From an uncultured Georgenia sp. (lineage in GTDB: Bacteria; Actinomycetota; Actinomycetes; Actinomycetales; Actinomycetaceae), in assembly GCF_937958535.1 (NCBI RefSeq), contig NZ_CALGNQ010000172.1:1-11490 (forward strand): a stretch of DNA of 11,490 nt, read 5' to 3'. The position numbers were made by a program, and so were the translations under genes. The notes beneath the pieces are model-generated. The model was not told the origin of the DNA and did no database searches. It worked only from the letters and a program-made list of their open reading frames with translations. Positions 1 through 6,193 of this stretch are shown here, in pieces. Each line of letters opens with the position of its first letter. Position 1 is the stretch's first letter.

Positions 1-22
1 GAGAGAAGAGTTAGCGGAGGAC

Positions 23-244
23 ATGGCGAAGAAGGACGGCGTCATCGAGATCGAGGGCAGCGTGATCGAAGCGCTGCCGAACGCGATGTTCCGGGTGGAG
101 CTGAGCAACGGACACAAGGTGCTCGCGCACATCTCCGGAAAGATGCGTCAGAACTACATCCGGATCCTCCCGGAGGACCGGGTCGTCGTCGAGCTGAGCC
201 CGTACGACCTCACCCGGGGTCGCATCGTCTACCGCTACAAGTAA
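23..244 (+). CDS. infA: Translation initiation factor IF-1
   Basis: This 73-residue protein is a single OB-fold S1-like domain and has the usual bacterial IF-1 length. IF-1 sits in the 30S A site and helps IF-2 and IF-3 select initiator tRNA during 30S initiation. Recognisable family stretches are MAKKDGVIEIEGSVIEALPN at the N-terminus, GHKVLAHISGKMRQNYIRI in the middle and LTRGRIVYRYK at the C-terminus. The ATG follows a GGAGG at 16-20, a spacing of only 2 nt, but no better start exists. It is the first gene of the block infA-rpmJ-rpsM-rpsK-rpoA-rplQ and lies 54 bp before rpmJ. The 22 bases to its left are too few to identify the upstream gene. Confidence 0.98.
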   Translation: MAKKDGVIEIEGSVIEALPNAMFRVELSNGHKVLAHISGKMRQNYIRILPEDRVVVELSPYDLTRGRIVYRYK

Positions 245-298
245 CCCACCCGACAATCGCCGCCGCGGCACCGTGCCGAGCGGCGGCGGAGGAATGCA

Positions 299-412
299 AT
301 GAAGGTCAAGCCCAGCGTCAAGAAGATCTGCGACAACTGCAAGGTCATCCGTCGGCACGGCCGCGTCATGGTGATCTGCAGCAACGTCCGCCACAAGCAG
401 CGTCAGGGCTGA
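299..412 (+). CDS. rpmJ: 50S ribosomal protein L36 (bL36), zinc-binding form
   Basis: This 37-residue protein starts MKVKPSVKKICDNC and ends RHKQRQG. It is a small protein of the large ribosomal subunit. The four zinc ligands of the C+ form are all present: Cys11, Cys14, Cys27 and His32. It is therefore the zinc-dependent paralogue type rather than the zinc-independent C- type induced on zinc starvation in actinobacteria. A strong Shine-Dalgarno GGAGGA at 288-293 lies 5 nt before the ATG. Its place between infA and rpsM is the conserved one. Identification rests on sequence, length and synteny together. Confidence 0.97.
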   Translation: MKVKPSVKKICDNCKVIRRHGRVMVICSNVRHKQRQG

Positions 413-486
413 CCTGACGACGGCGGCGACCTGCCGCCAACCGCTCCGTCAGCACCCAGGTGCAACCCCCGGTTCGGAGGCCGGGG

Positions 487-505
487 CCCGCCCCGCTCGG
501 GCGGG
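487..505 (+). other. Intergenic hairpin between rpmJ and rpsM
   Basis: CCCGCCC (487-493) and GGGCGGG (499-505) form a perfect 7-bp stem with a 5-nt loop, CGCTC, in the 135-bp gap. No T-run follows, so a simple terminator is unlikely. A second short inverted repeat, CGGAGG-A-CCTCCG, lies at 515-527. Together they could be a weak attenuator or an mRNA processing or translational control element ahead of rpsM. The function is inferred; only the symmetry is seen. Confidence 0.4.
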
Positions 506-547
506 ACGGCGGAGCGGAGGACCTCCGAGCAGCATGAGGAGCACAAG

Positions 548-922
548 TTGGCACGACTCGTCGGCGTCGACCTCCCCCGCGAGAAGCGGCTCGAGGTGGC
601 GCTCACCTACATCTACGGCATCGGGCGGACCCGCGCGAAGCAGGCGCTCGAGGCCACGGGCGTGAGCCCGGACCTGCGCGTCAAGGACATGACCGACAGC
701 GACCTCGTCGCTCTTCGTGACTACATCGAGGGCAACTTCAAGGTCGAGGGTGACCTCCGCCGCGAGGTCCAGGCCGACATCCGCCGCAAGGTCGAGATCG
801 GCTCCTACCAGGGCCTGCGTCACCGCCGCGGACTGCCCGTCCGCGGACAGCGCACCAAGACCAACGCCCGCACCCGCAAGGGCCCCAAGCGCACGGTGGC
901 CGGCAAGAAGAAGGCCCGCTAA
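548..922 (+). CDS. rpsM: 30S ribosomal protein S13 (uS13)
   Basis: This 124-residue protein has the standard bacterial S13 length. It lies in the 30S head and contacts tRNA and the inter-subunit bridge. Family landmarks are MARLVGVDLP at the N-terminus, YIYGIGRTRAKQAL (residues 21-34, helix-hairpin-helix), GSYQGLRHRRGLPVRGQRTK (residues 85-104) and a Lys/Arg-rich tail ending GKKKAR. The start is TTG, supported by GAGGA at 536-540 with 7 nt spacing and by alignment to the usual MARL start. A 135-bp gap with hairpins separates it from rpmJ, and it is followed by rpsK after 70 bp. Confidence 0.98.
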   Translation: MARLVGVDLPREKRLEVALTYIYGIGRTRAKQALEATGVSPDLRVKDMTDSDLVALRDYIEGNFKVEGDLRREVQADIRRKVEIGSYQGLRHRRGLPVRGQRTKTNARTRKGPKRTVAGKKKAR

Positions 923-992
923 GTAGTCCGGTCGCACGTCCCGGCGCCCCGCGCCACGTGCCCCGGTCCGACGACCAGGAGAGAAGCACCAC

Positions 993-1403
993 ATGCCCCC
1001 CAAGTCCCGCCAGGCCACCTCTGCGGCCCGCAAGCCGCGCCGGAGCCAGCGCAAGAACGTCACGCACGGTCACGCTCACATCAAGAGCACGTTCAACAAC
1101 ACGATCGTCACCCTCACCGACCCGAACGGCGCCGTCATCAGCTGGGCCTCCTCGGGCCAGGTCGGCTTCAAGGGCTCGCGCAAGTCGACGCCCTTCGCTG
1201 CCCAGATGGCTGCCGAGGCCGCGGCCCGCCGCGCCCAGGAGCACGGCATGAAGAAGGTCGACGTCTTCGTCAAGGGCCCCGGCTCCGGCCGGGAGACCGC
1301 GATCCGCTCCCTCCAGGCCGCCGGCCTCGAGGTGGGCTCGATCCAGGACGTCACCCCCCAGGCCCACAACGGCTGCCGCCCCCCGAAGCGTCGCCGCGTC
1401 TGA
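993..1403 (+). CDS. rpsK: 30S ribosomal protein S11 (uS11)
   Basis: This 136-residue protein belongs to the platform of the small subunit near the mRNA exit and the 3' end of 16S rRNA. Diagnostic stretches include HIKSTFNNTIVTLTDPNGAV (residues 29-48), the VKGPGSGRETAIRSL segment (residues 93-107) and the C-terminal DVTPQAHNGCRPPKRRRV. The basic N-terminal extension (residues 1-20, rich in Arg, Lys, Ser and Pro) is typical of actinobacterial S11. The ATG is preceded by AGGAGAG at 977-983, spacing 9 nt. In many bacteria the next gene is rpsD; here it is rpoA. Confidence 0.98.
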   Translation: MPPKSRQATSAARKPRRSQRKNVTHGHAHIKSTFNNTIVTLTDPNGAVISWASSGQVGFKGSRKSTPFAAQMAAEAAARRAQEHGMKKVDVFVKGPGSGRETAIRSLQAAGLEVGSIQDVTPQAHNGCRPPKRRRV

Positions 1404-1410
1404 GTACTCC

Positions 1411-1460
1411 GTCGTGCGCCGTCCTGCGGGGCGGCGCACGGCACGAGGTGCCGGCACCTC
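1411..1460 (+). promoter_or_regulatory. Tandem hairpins in the rpsK-rpoA leader
   Basis: Two adjacent inverted repeats lie in the 139-bp rpsK-rpoA gap. The first pairs CGTGCGCCG (1413-1421) with CGGCGCACG (1432-1440), a perfect 9-bp stem with a 10-nt loop, extendable by a wobble and a G-C pair to 1411-1442. The second is the 16-bp palindrome GAGGTGCCGGCACCTC at 1445-1460. Neither has a following T-run. They could attenuate transcription, bind a regulator, or set the boundary at which rpoA is separately processed. No convincing -35/-10 pair was found between them and the rpoA start. Confidence 0.45.
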
Positions 1461-1542
1461 ATCCCCGCCCGGTGGTCGGACCGATGACCCCGGGTGCCCT
1501 GCACGGCGTCATATAGCGGTCGCCTGCTGAAAGGAACACATC

Positions 1543-2553
1543 GTGCTCATCGCACAGCGTCCAGTCCTGACCGAAGAGGTCCTCACCCCGCAGCGCTCCC
1601 GGTTCGTCCTCGAGCCGCTGGAGCCCGGGTTCGGCTACACCCTCGGCAACTCCCTGCGTCGCACCCTCCTGTCCTCCATCCCGGGTGCCGCCGTCACGAG
1701 CATCCGGATCGACGGTGTCCTCCACGAGTTCTCCACCGTCCCGGGGGTCAAGGAGGACGTCACCGAGCTCATCCTCAACATCAAGGACATCGTCGTCTCC
1801 TCGGAGCACGACGAGCCGGTCGTCATGTACCTGCGCAAGCAGGGCCCGGGCGTCGTCACCGCCGGTGACATCACCCCGCCGGCGGGTGTCGAGGTCCACA
1901 ACCCCGACCTGCACCTCGCGACGATCAACGCCAAGGGCAAGCTCGAGATCGAGCTCACGGTCGAGCGGGGCCGCGGCTACGTCTCCGCAGCCCAGAACAA
2001 GAGCTTCGACTCGGAGATCGGCCGCATCCCGGTCGACTCGATCTACTCGCCGGTCCTCAAGGTGACCTACAAGGTCGAGGCCACCCGTGTCGAGCAGCGC
2101 ACCGACTTCGACAAGCTCATCGTGGACGTCGAGACGAAGAACTCGATGAGCCCGCGGGACGCGCTGGCCTCCGCCGGCAAGACCCTGGTCGAGCTCTTCG
2201 GGCTCGCGCGGGAGCTCAACGTCGAGGCCGAGGGCATCGAGATCGGCCCCTCGCCGACCGACGCCGCCCTCGCCGCCGACCTGGCGCTGCCCATCGAGGA
2301 GCTCGGTCTGCAGTCCCGCTCCTACAACTGCCTCAAGCGCGAGGGCATCCACACCGTGGGCGAGCTCGTCGCGCGCAGCGAGGCCGACCTGCTCGACATC
2401 CGCAACTTCGGGGCGAAGTCGATCAGCGAGATCCGCGAGAAGCTCTCCGGGCTCGGGCTCAGCCTCAAGGACAGCACGGTCGACTACGACATCGCCGCCG
2501 ACGCCTCCGCGTACGAGGGCGACATCGAGTTCAGCGACGGCTCACGCGACTGA
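1543..2553 (+). CDS. rpoA: DNA-directed RNA polymerase subunit alpha
   Basis: This 336-residue protein has the expected length for actinobacterial alpha. The N-terminal domain (about 1-225) dimerises and nucleates core RNA polymerase assembly. It carries the dimer-interface signature GYTLGNSLRRTLLSSI at 31-46. A short linker leads to the C-terminal domain (about 245-315). That domain carries the conserved SRSYNCLKREGIHTVGEL segment (258-275) with the UP-element-contacting Arg at 259, and the IRNFGAKSISEI helix-hairpin-helix. An acidic tail follows. The start is GTG, with AAAGGA just upstream, and matches the usual MLIAQRP opening. rplQ follows after 30 bp, the normal alpha-operon order. Confidence 0.99.
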   Translation: MLIAQRPVLTEEVLTPQRSRFVLEPLEPGFGYTLGNSLRRTLLSSIPGAAVTSIRIDGVLHEFSTVPGVKEDVTELILNIKDIVVSSEHDEPVVMYLRKQGPGVVTAGDITPPAGVEVHNPDLHLATINAKGKLEIELTVERGRGYVSAAQNKSFDSEIGRIPVDSIYSPVLKVTYKVEATRVEQRTDFDKLIVDVETKNSMSPRDALASAGKTLVELFGLARELNVEAEGIEIGPSPTDAALAADLALPIEELGLQSRSYNCLKREGIHTVGELVARSEADLLDIRNFGAKSISEIREKLSGLGLSLKDSTVDYDIAADASAYEGDIEFSDGSRD

Positions 2554-2583
2554 CGCCACCAACGAATCACTACAGGAGAGAAC

Positions 2584-3198
2584 ATGCCCACTCCAGCCAA
2601 GGGCCCCCGTCTTGGTGGCAGCCCCGCCCACGAGCGGCACATGCTGGCGAACCTCGCCACCGCGCTGCTCGAGCACCGCTCCATCACGACGACGGAGCAC
2701 CGTGCCAAGCGGCTGCGCCCCGTCGTCGAGAAGCTCATCACCCTCGGCAAGCGCGGTGACCTCCACGCGCGCCGCAAGGTGATGACGACCATCAAGGACA
2801 AGGGCGTGGTGCACGAGCTGTTCACCGAGATCGCCCCCGCGATGGCCGAGCGCCAGGGCGGCTACACCCGGATCACCAAGACGGCACCGCGCAAGGGCGA
2901 CAACGCCCCGATGGCGGTCATCGAGCTGGTCATGGAGCCGGTGAGCCCGAAGCAGGCCACCGTCCGTGAGGCCGAGAAGGCCACCGAGCGCGCCGCGCAG
3001 GCGGCGGCGCCCAAGAGCCCGGAGTCGCCCGAGTCTGCGCAGTCCCCGGCGGAGCCCGCCGAGGAGGCGGCAGCGCAGGAGACGGCCGCCGCCGAGCAGG
3101 CCGGTGCCGAGGCCTCCGCGGAGGCGGCGACCGACGAGGCGCAGGACGCCGGCGCGGCCGACACCGGAGAGACCGCCGAGGGCACGCCCCGCGGCTGA
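2584..3198 (+). CDS. rplQ: 50S ribosomal protein L17 (bL17) with long acidic C-terminal extension
   Basis: Residues 1 to about 120 are a normal L17, which binds 23S rRNA around the peptide exit tunnel: MPTPAKGPRLGGSPAHERHM, then ITTTEHRAKRLRPVVEKLIT and GGYTRITKTAPRKGDNAPMA. Residues 121-204 form an extra tail of about 84 residues made almost entirely of Ala, Glu, Pro, Ser, Thr and Asp, probably disordered. E. coli L17 is about 127 residues; such tails are seen in several actinobacteria. AGGAG at 2574-2578 lies 5 nt before the ATG. It is the last ribosomal gene before a strong terminator. Confidence 0.98.
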   Translation: MPTPAKGPRLGGSPAHERHMLANLATALLEHRSITTTEHRAKRLRPVVEKLITLGKRGDLHARRKVMTTIKDKGVVHELFTEIAPAMAERQGGYTRITKTAPRKGDNAPMAVIELVMEPVSPKQATVREAEKATERAAQAAAPKSPESPESAQSPAEPAEEAAAQETAAAEQAGAEASAEAATDEAQDAGAADTGETAEGTPRG

Positions 3199-3234
3199 GA
3201 CTGCGGTGCGCCCACCCGGCGCGCCGTACACGCA

Positions 3235-3267
3235 CGAGGCCCGCACCCCACAAGGGTGCGGGCCTCG
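3235..3267 (+). terminator. Terminator hairpin of the ribosomal/rpoA operon
   Basis: CGAGGCCCGCACCC (3235-3248) and GGGTGCGGGCCTCG (3254-3267) form a perfect 14-bp stem with a 5-nt loop, CACAA. It begins 36 bp after the rplQ stop. No T-run follows, as is common for GC-rich actinobacterial terminators. The position between the last ribosomal gene and the first lasso-cluster gene makes transcription termination the obvious role. Confidence 0.85.
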
Positions 3268-3401
3268 CGCCGTCCCGGGCGCCCGCCCCAGCGGTACGCC
3301 GGGCCGAACAGCGCCCCCGACGCCGGGGAGGCGAAGTACGCTGAGAACACCGCGACGGCGCAGGGCAGCGCCGCCGCATCGCCGAGAGTCGAGGAGCGCA
3401 C
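3268..3401 (+). promoter_or_regulatory. Probable promoter region of the plus-strand lasso arm
   Basis: This 134-bp stretch lies between the rplQ terminator and the B1 start and must hold the promoter of the plus-strand arm if the terminator is efficient. I see no clear -35/-10 pair. TACGCT at 3337-3342 is a possible TAnnnT-type -10, without a matching -35. A small hairpin (CCCCG-ACGC-CGGGG) lies just upstream of it. GAGGAG at 3391-3396 is the ribosome binding site of B1. Confidence 0.3.
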
Positions 3402-3653
3402 GTGCAGCTGCGGAGCGAGAGCATCACCTGGCGGGAGATCGACGGCGAGCTCGTCATCCTCGACACCGAACGGTCGGTCTACCTCACGACGAACGCCTCC
3501 GGCACGCACCTGGCCAAGCTGCTCACGAGCGAGCGCACCGCCGACGAGCTCGCCGACGCGCTCGTCGAGCAGTACGGCATCGACCGGGAGACGGCCGTGG
3601 CCGACGTCGCGGCCTTCGTCGCCCAGCTCCAGGCCAAGGGTCTGCTCCGGTGA
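3402..3653 (+). CDS. PqqD-like RiPP recognition element protein (lasso B1)
   Basis: This 83-residue protein has the PqqD fold pattern. An N-terminal beta-hairpin region (ITWREIDGELVILDTERSVY, residues 8-27) contains the family's VYLTTNASGTHLAKLL continuation. Helices follow around RTADELADALVEQYGI and AVADVAAFVAQLQAKGLL. In lasso pathways the stand-alone B1 protein binds the precursor leader, mainly through the conserved Tyr, Pro, Leu and Gly, and delivers it to B2 and C. Such a leader is encoded at 8347-8487. The start is GTG with GAGGAG 5 nt upstream. A stop codon 19 bp before the exporter start suggests co-transcription. The family call is firm; the B1 role follows from context. Confidence 0.9.
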   Translation: MQLRSESITWREIDGELVILDTERSVYLTTNASGTHLAKLLTSERTADELADALVEQYGIDRETAVADVAAFVAQLQAKGLLR

Positions 3654-3672
3654 GCAGCCGCACGGTGGACCG

Positions 3673-5568
3673 GTGACGGAGCAGGACACCGAGCCCGTCG
3701 ACCCGCTGGACCTCCAGGTCGAGAGCCGGAGCCAGCGGCGTTCCGTGGCGCGGCTGTGGCACCTGCTGCGGCGCTCCACCCGGCTCGTCTGGTCGGCGGG
3801 ACGGCTGCTCCTCGTCGGCCTGCTCGCCGTCCAGGTGGCGGCCGCGCTCGTGCTCGCCGCCCAGGTGCTCGTCGTGGAGGTGTTCCTCGCGGCGGTCATC
3901 GCCCTCGGCAGCGGTGCGGCCGAGGCCTCCGCGCTGCTGCTGCCCACCCTGGCGCTGTCCGGGCTCATGGCGCTGACCGCGCTCCTGAACGCGGTGCGCG
4001 GCTACCTCAGCCGCTACCTCGGGGAGGCCGTGGCGCGGCGCACCCACCAGGACGTGCTGGACGCCGCCACCGGGGTCTGTCTGCGCCACTTCGAGTCGGC
4101 GGCCTTCCACGACCGGTTGCAGCGCGTCGAGGCGGCCGCCGCCACCCGCCCCTTCCAGGTCACCCAGGCGCTGCTCGGTATGGTCGGCGGGCTCACCGCC
4201 ACGGTCGGGGTGGGGGCCGTCCTCGTCGGCATCCACCCGCTCCTCCTCCCCCTGCTCCTCCTCGGCGGGCTGCCGGTCGTCCTGACCAACCGCCGCGAGA
4301 GCCGCCTGGAGTTCGGCTTCACCGTGGAGCAGACCCACCCGCACCGGCTGCGCCACTACCTCAACCACCTCCTCACCAGCCGGGACGAGGCCAAGGAGAT
4401 CCGCGCCTTCGACCTCGGCGCACCGCTGCGCGCCCGCTTCGACCGGCTCTACGGCCGCTACCTGGAGGACCTGGCCCGCCACCTGCGCCGGCGCACCCGG
4501 CTCAACGTGGTCGGCAACCTCGGCTCGGCCGCCGTCCTCACCGGCACGCTCCTCCTGCTCGTGCGGCTCATCGACCAGGGCGCGGTCTCCGTCGCCCAGG
4601 CCGGAGCGGCCGTCGTCGCCATCCGCATGCTCCAGGGCCAGGTGCAGGCCCTGCTCCAGGGGGTGCAGTCGATCTTCGAGTCCGGGCTCTTCCTGCGGGA
4701 CGTCGACCTGTTCCTCGAGCTCGGCGCCGCCGCACGCGAGGAGGAGGCCGGGGCACCCGCCCCCGCCCAATTCCAGGAGATCGAGGTCGACGACGTCCGG
4801 TTCCGCTACCCCGGCAGCGAGGCCGAGGCCCTGCGCGGGGTGAGCCTGCGCATCCGGCGCGGCCAGGTCGTCGCGCTCGTCGGGGAGAACGGCTCGGGCA
4901 AGACCACCCTGGCCAAGATCCTCGCGGGCCTGTACGAGCCCACCGCGGGTTCGGTGCGCTGGGACGGGACGGACACCCGGGCCTTCGCCCGCAGGTCCGT
5001 CCGCGACCGGGTGGCGGTGATCTTCCAGGACTTCGTCCGCTACGCACTCTCGGCCCGCGAGAACATCGCCTTCGGCCGGTACACCCCCGACGTCGAAGAG
5101 GGACGGGTGGCCGCTGCGGCCGAGCGGGCCGGTGCCGCGGGCGTCCTGGAGGGGCTGCCGCAGGGCTACGACACCGTCCTGTCCCGGCTCTTCAAGGGAG
5201 GGCGCGACCTCTCGGGCGGCCAGTGGCAGCGGGTCGCCGTCGCCCGCGCCTTCTACCGCGACGCGCAGCTGATGATCCTCGACGAGCCGACCGCCGCCCT
5301 CGACCCGCGCGCCGAGAGCCGGCTGTACGAGTCGCTGCGGGCGGTGCTCGCCGGGCGCACCGCGGTGCTCATCTCCCACCGCTTCTCCTCCGTGCGGTCC
5401 GCCGACGTCATCTACGTGCTCGACCGGGGACGTGTCGTGGAGGCCGGTGCCCACGAGGAGCTCATGGCCCGCGAGGGCCGGTACGCCGAGCTGTTCCGGC
5501 TGCAGGCGGCCGCCTACCTCGACGCCCCGGCAGCGAGGGCGGGCCGGGCCCCGGCGGAGCGACCGTGA
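3673..5568 (+). CDS. ABC transporter, fused membrane and ATPase domains (lasso exporter D)
   Basis: This 631-residue half-transporter should export the mature peptide and, by analogy with other lasso systems, may give self-immunity. The N-terminal part is membrane-spanning, with hydrophobic segments beginning at about residues 43-66 and 70-97 and a pair around 160-190. The C-terminal ATPase has Walker A GENGSGKTT at 404-412, signature LSGGQ at 513-517, Walker B LMILDE at 533-538 (Asp537, Glu538) and H-loop His569. No N-terminal C39 peptidase domain is present, consistent with leader removal by a separate B2. The reading frame is open much further left, but GTG at 3673, after a weak GGTGGA, is the first start not overlapping B1. 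Confidence 0.92.
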   Translation: MTEQDTEPVDPLDLQVESRSQRRSVARLWHLLRRSTRLVWSAGRLLLVGLLAVQVAAALVLAAQVLVVEVFLAAVIALGSGAAEASALLLPTLALSGLMALTALLNAVRGYLSRYLGEAVARRTHQDVLDAATGVCLRHFESAAFHDRLQRVEAAAATRPFQVTQALLGMVGGLTATVGVGAVLVGIHPLLLPLLLLGGLPVVLTNRRESRLEFGFTVEQTHPHRLRHYLNHLLTSRDEAKEIRAFDLGAPLRARFDRLYGRYLEDLARHLRRRTRLNVVGNLGSAAVLTGTLLLLVRLIDQGAVSVAQAGAAVVAIRMLQGQVQALLQGVQSIFESGLFLRDVDLFLELGAAAREEEAGAPAPAQFQEIEVDDVRFRYPGSEAEALRGVSLRIRRGQVVALVGENGSGKTTLAKILAGLYEPTAGSVRWDGTDTRAFARRSVRDRVAVIFQDFVRYALSARENIAFGRYTPDVEEGRVAAAAERAGAAGVLEGLPQGYDTVLSRLFKGGRDLSGGQWQRVAVARAFYRDAQLMILDEPTAALDPRAESRLYESLRAVLAGRTAVLISHRFSSVRSADVIYVLDRGRVVEAGAHEELMAREGRYAELFRLQAAAYLDAPAARAGRAPAERP

Positions 5569-5650
5569 GCCCTCACCCCGGCGCACCCCGGCTCACCCCC
5601 CACCCCGGGCACCGTCCCGCCGTGATCACCCAGCACGGGCTCATCGCGCC

Positions 5651-5684
5651 GGTCGGACCTGCCGTAGATTCCCGGTGTCCGACC
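5651..5684 (+). promoter_or_regulatory. Inverted repeat flanking a TAGATT box, upstream of B2
   Basis: GGTCGGAC (5651-5658) and GTCCGACC (5677-5684) are a perfect 8-bp inverted repeat with an 18-nt spacer that contains TAGATT (5665-5670), which fits the actinobacterial TAnnnT -10 pattern. A smaller hairpin, GCCGG-CCG-CCGGC, follows at 5687-5699. The 193-bp gap between D and B2 is unusual for a tight lasso operon. This could be an operator over an internal promoter or an RNA hairpin. No good -35 is visible, so the promoter reading is weak. Confidence 0.35.
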
Positions 5685-5720
5685 CTGCCGGCCGCCGGCA
5701 CCCACGCGACTGGAGACCAG

Positions 5721-5765
5721 GTGACGCTGCATCCCGACCACACCGCGGTGGCCGAGGCCCGATGA
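5721..5765 (+). CDS. Possible 14-codon leader mini-ORF coupled to B2
   Basis: A GTG at 5721 with GGAG at 5712-5715 (5 nt spacing) opens a 14-codon frame, MTLHPDHTAVAEAR. Its TGA overlaps the B2 start as ATGA at 5762-5765. The Shine-Dalgarno is at least as good as that of B2 itself, so ribosomes ending here could re-initiate on B2. It has no similarity that I recognise and no rare-codon run suggesting attenuation. It may be chance, or a translational coupler. Confidence 0.3.
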   Translation: MTLHPDHTAVAEAR

Positions 5766-6193
5766 GAGTCCCGCTCCGCGAGGTCCCCGCCGTCGCCGCA
5801 GCGCTCGTGGTGGCCTGCGCCGTCGAGGTCGGGGTGCGCACCCTGCCGCTGCCGCGCCTCGCGCGGCTGGCCGGTGCCCCGCTGCGCCACGGCGGCCCCG
5901 CAGGCCCACCACCGACACGCCCCGTGCAGCTCGGGCCCCGGGCACGGCTGCGGCTGGGCGCGGTGCGGCGCGTCATGCGTCACTGGCCCTACGGGGACAC
6001 CTGCCTGCGGCACGCGCTCGTCGCCGGTCACCGCATCCGCCGGTTCGGTCCCGAACTCGTCGTCGGGGTGACCAAGGTCGAGGGCGAGGTGCGGGCCCAC
6101 GCCTGGCTCGAGGTCGGGGCCGGCGTCTACGACCCGCTCGGTGCCGCCCCCGCCTACCTGCCCCTGGTCCCCACGGCCACGGAGCAGCCGTGA
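5762..6193 (+). CDS. Transglutaminase-like leader peptidase (lasso B2)
   Basis: This 143-residue protein matches the short Transglut_core3-type B2 proteases that cut the leader off lasso precursors. The Cys-His-Asp triad is visible: Cys81 in YGDTCLRHALVAGHRIRR, His113 in the hallmark RAHAWLEV, and Asp124 in VYDPLG. The N-terminal region (PAVAAALVVACAVEVGVRTL) is hydrophobic and could be membrane-associated. The ATG at 5762 (GAGG at 5754-5757) is preferred over the longer open frame, whose extra Arg/Pro/Ser-rich residues look like out-of-frame translation of the exporter tail. Its stop overlaps the kinase start as GTGA at 6190-6193. Confidence 0.92.
   Translation: MRVPLREVPAVAAALVVACAVEVGVRTLPLPRLARLAGAPLRHGGPAGPPPTRPVQLGPRARLRLGAVRRVMRHWPYGDTCLRHALVAGHRIRRFGPELVVGVTKVEGEVRAHAWLEVGAGVYDPLGAAPAYLPLVPTATEQP

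Noticed and set aside
3256..3672. N-terminal extension of the exporter reading frame
   Set aside because: The frame is open from 3256 but runs through the terminator and all of B1; its translation is Arg/Ser/Pro-rich noise. GTG 3673 is the first plausible start after B1.
3523..5586. 687-codon minus-strand open frame opposite the exporter
   Set aside because: Antisense shadow of the ABC transporter, whose Walker and LSGGQ motifs are intact on the plus strand.
5432..5761. Longer open frame in front of B2
   Set aside because: Overlaps the exporter C-terminus and translates to Arg/Pro/Ser-rich sequence typical of an out-of-frame GC-rich stretch.
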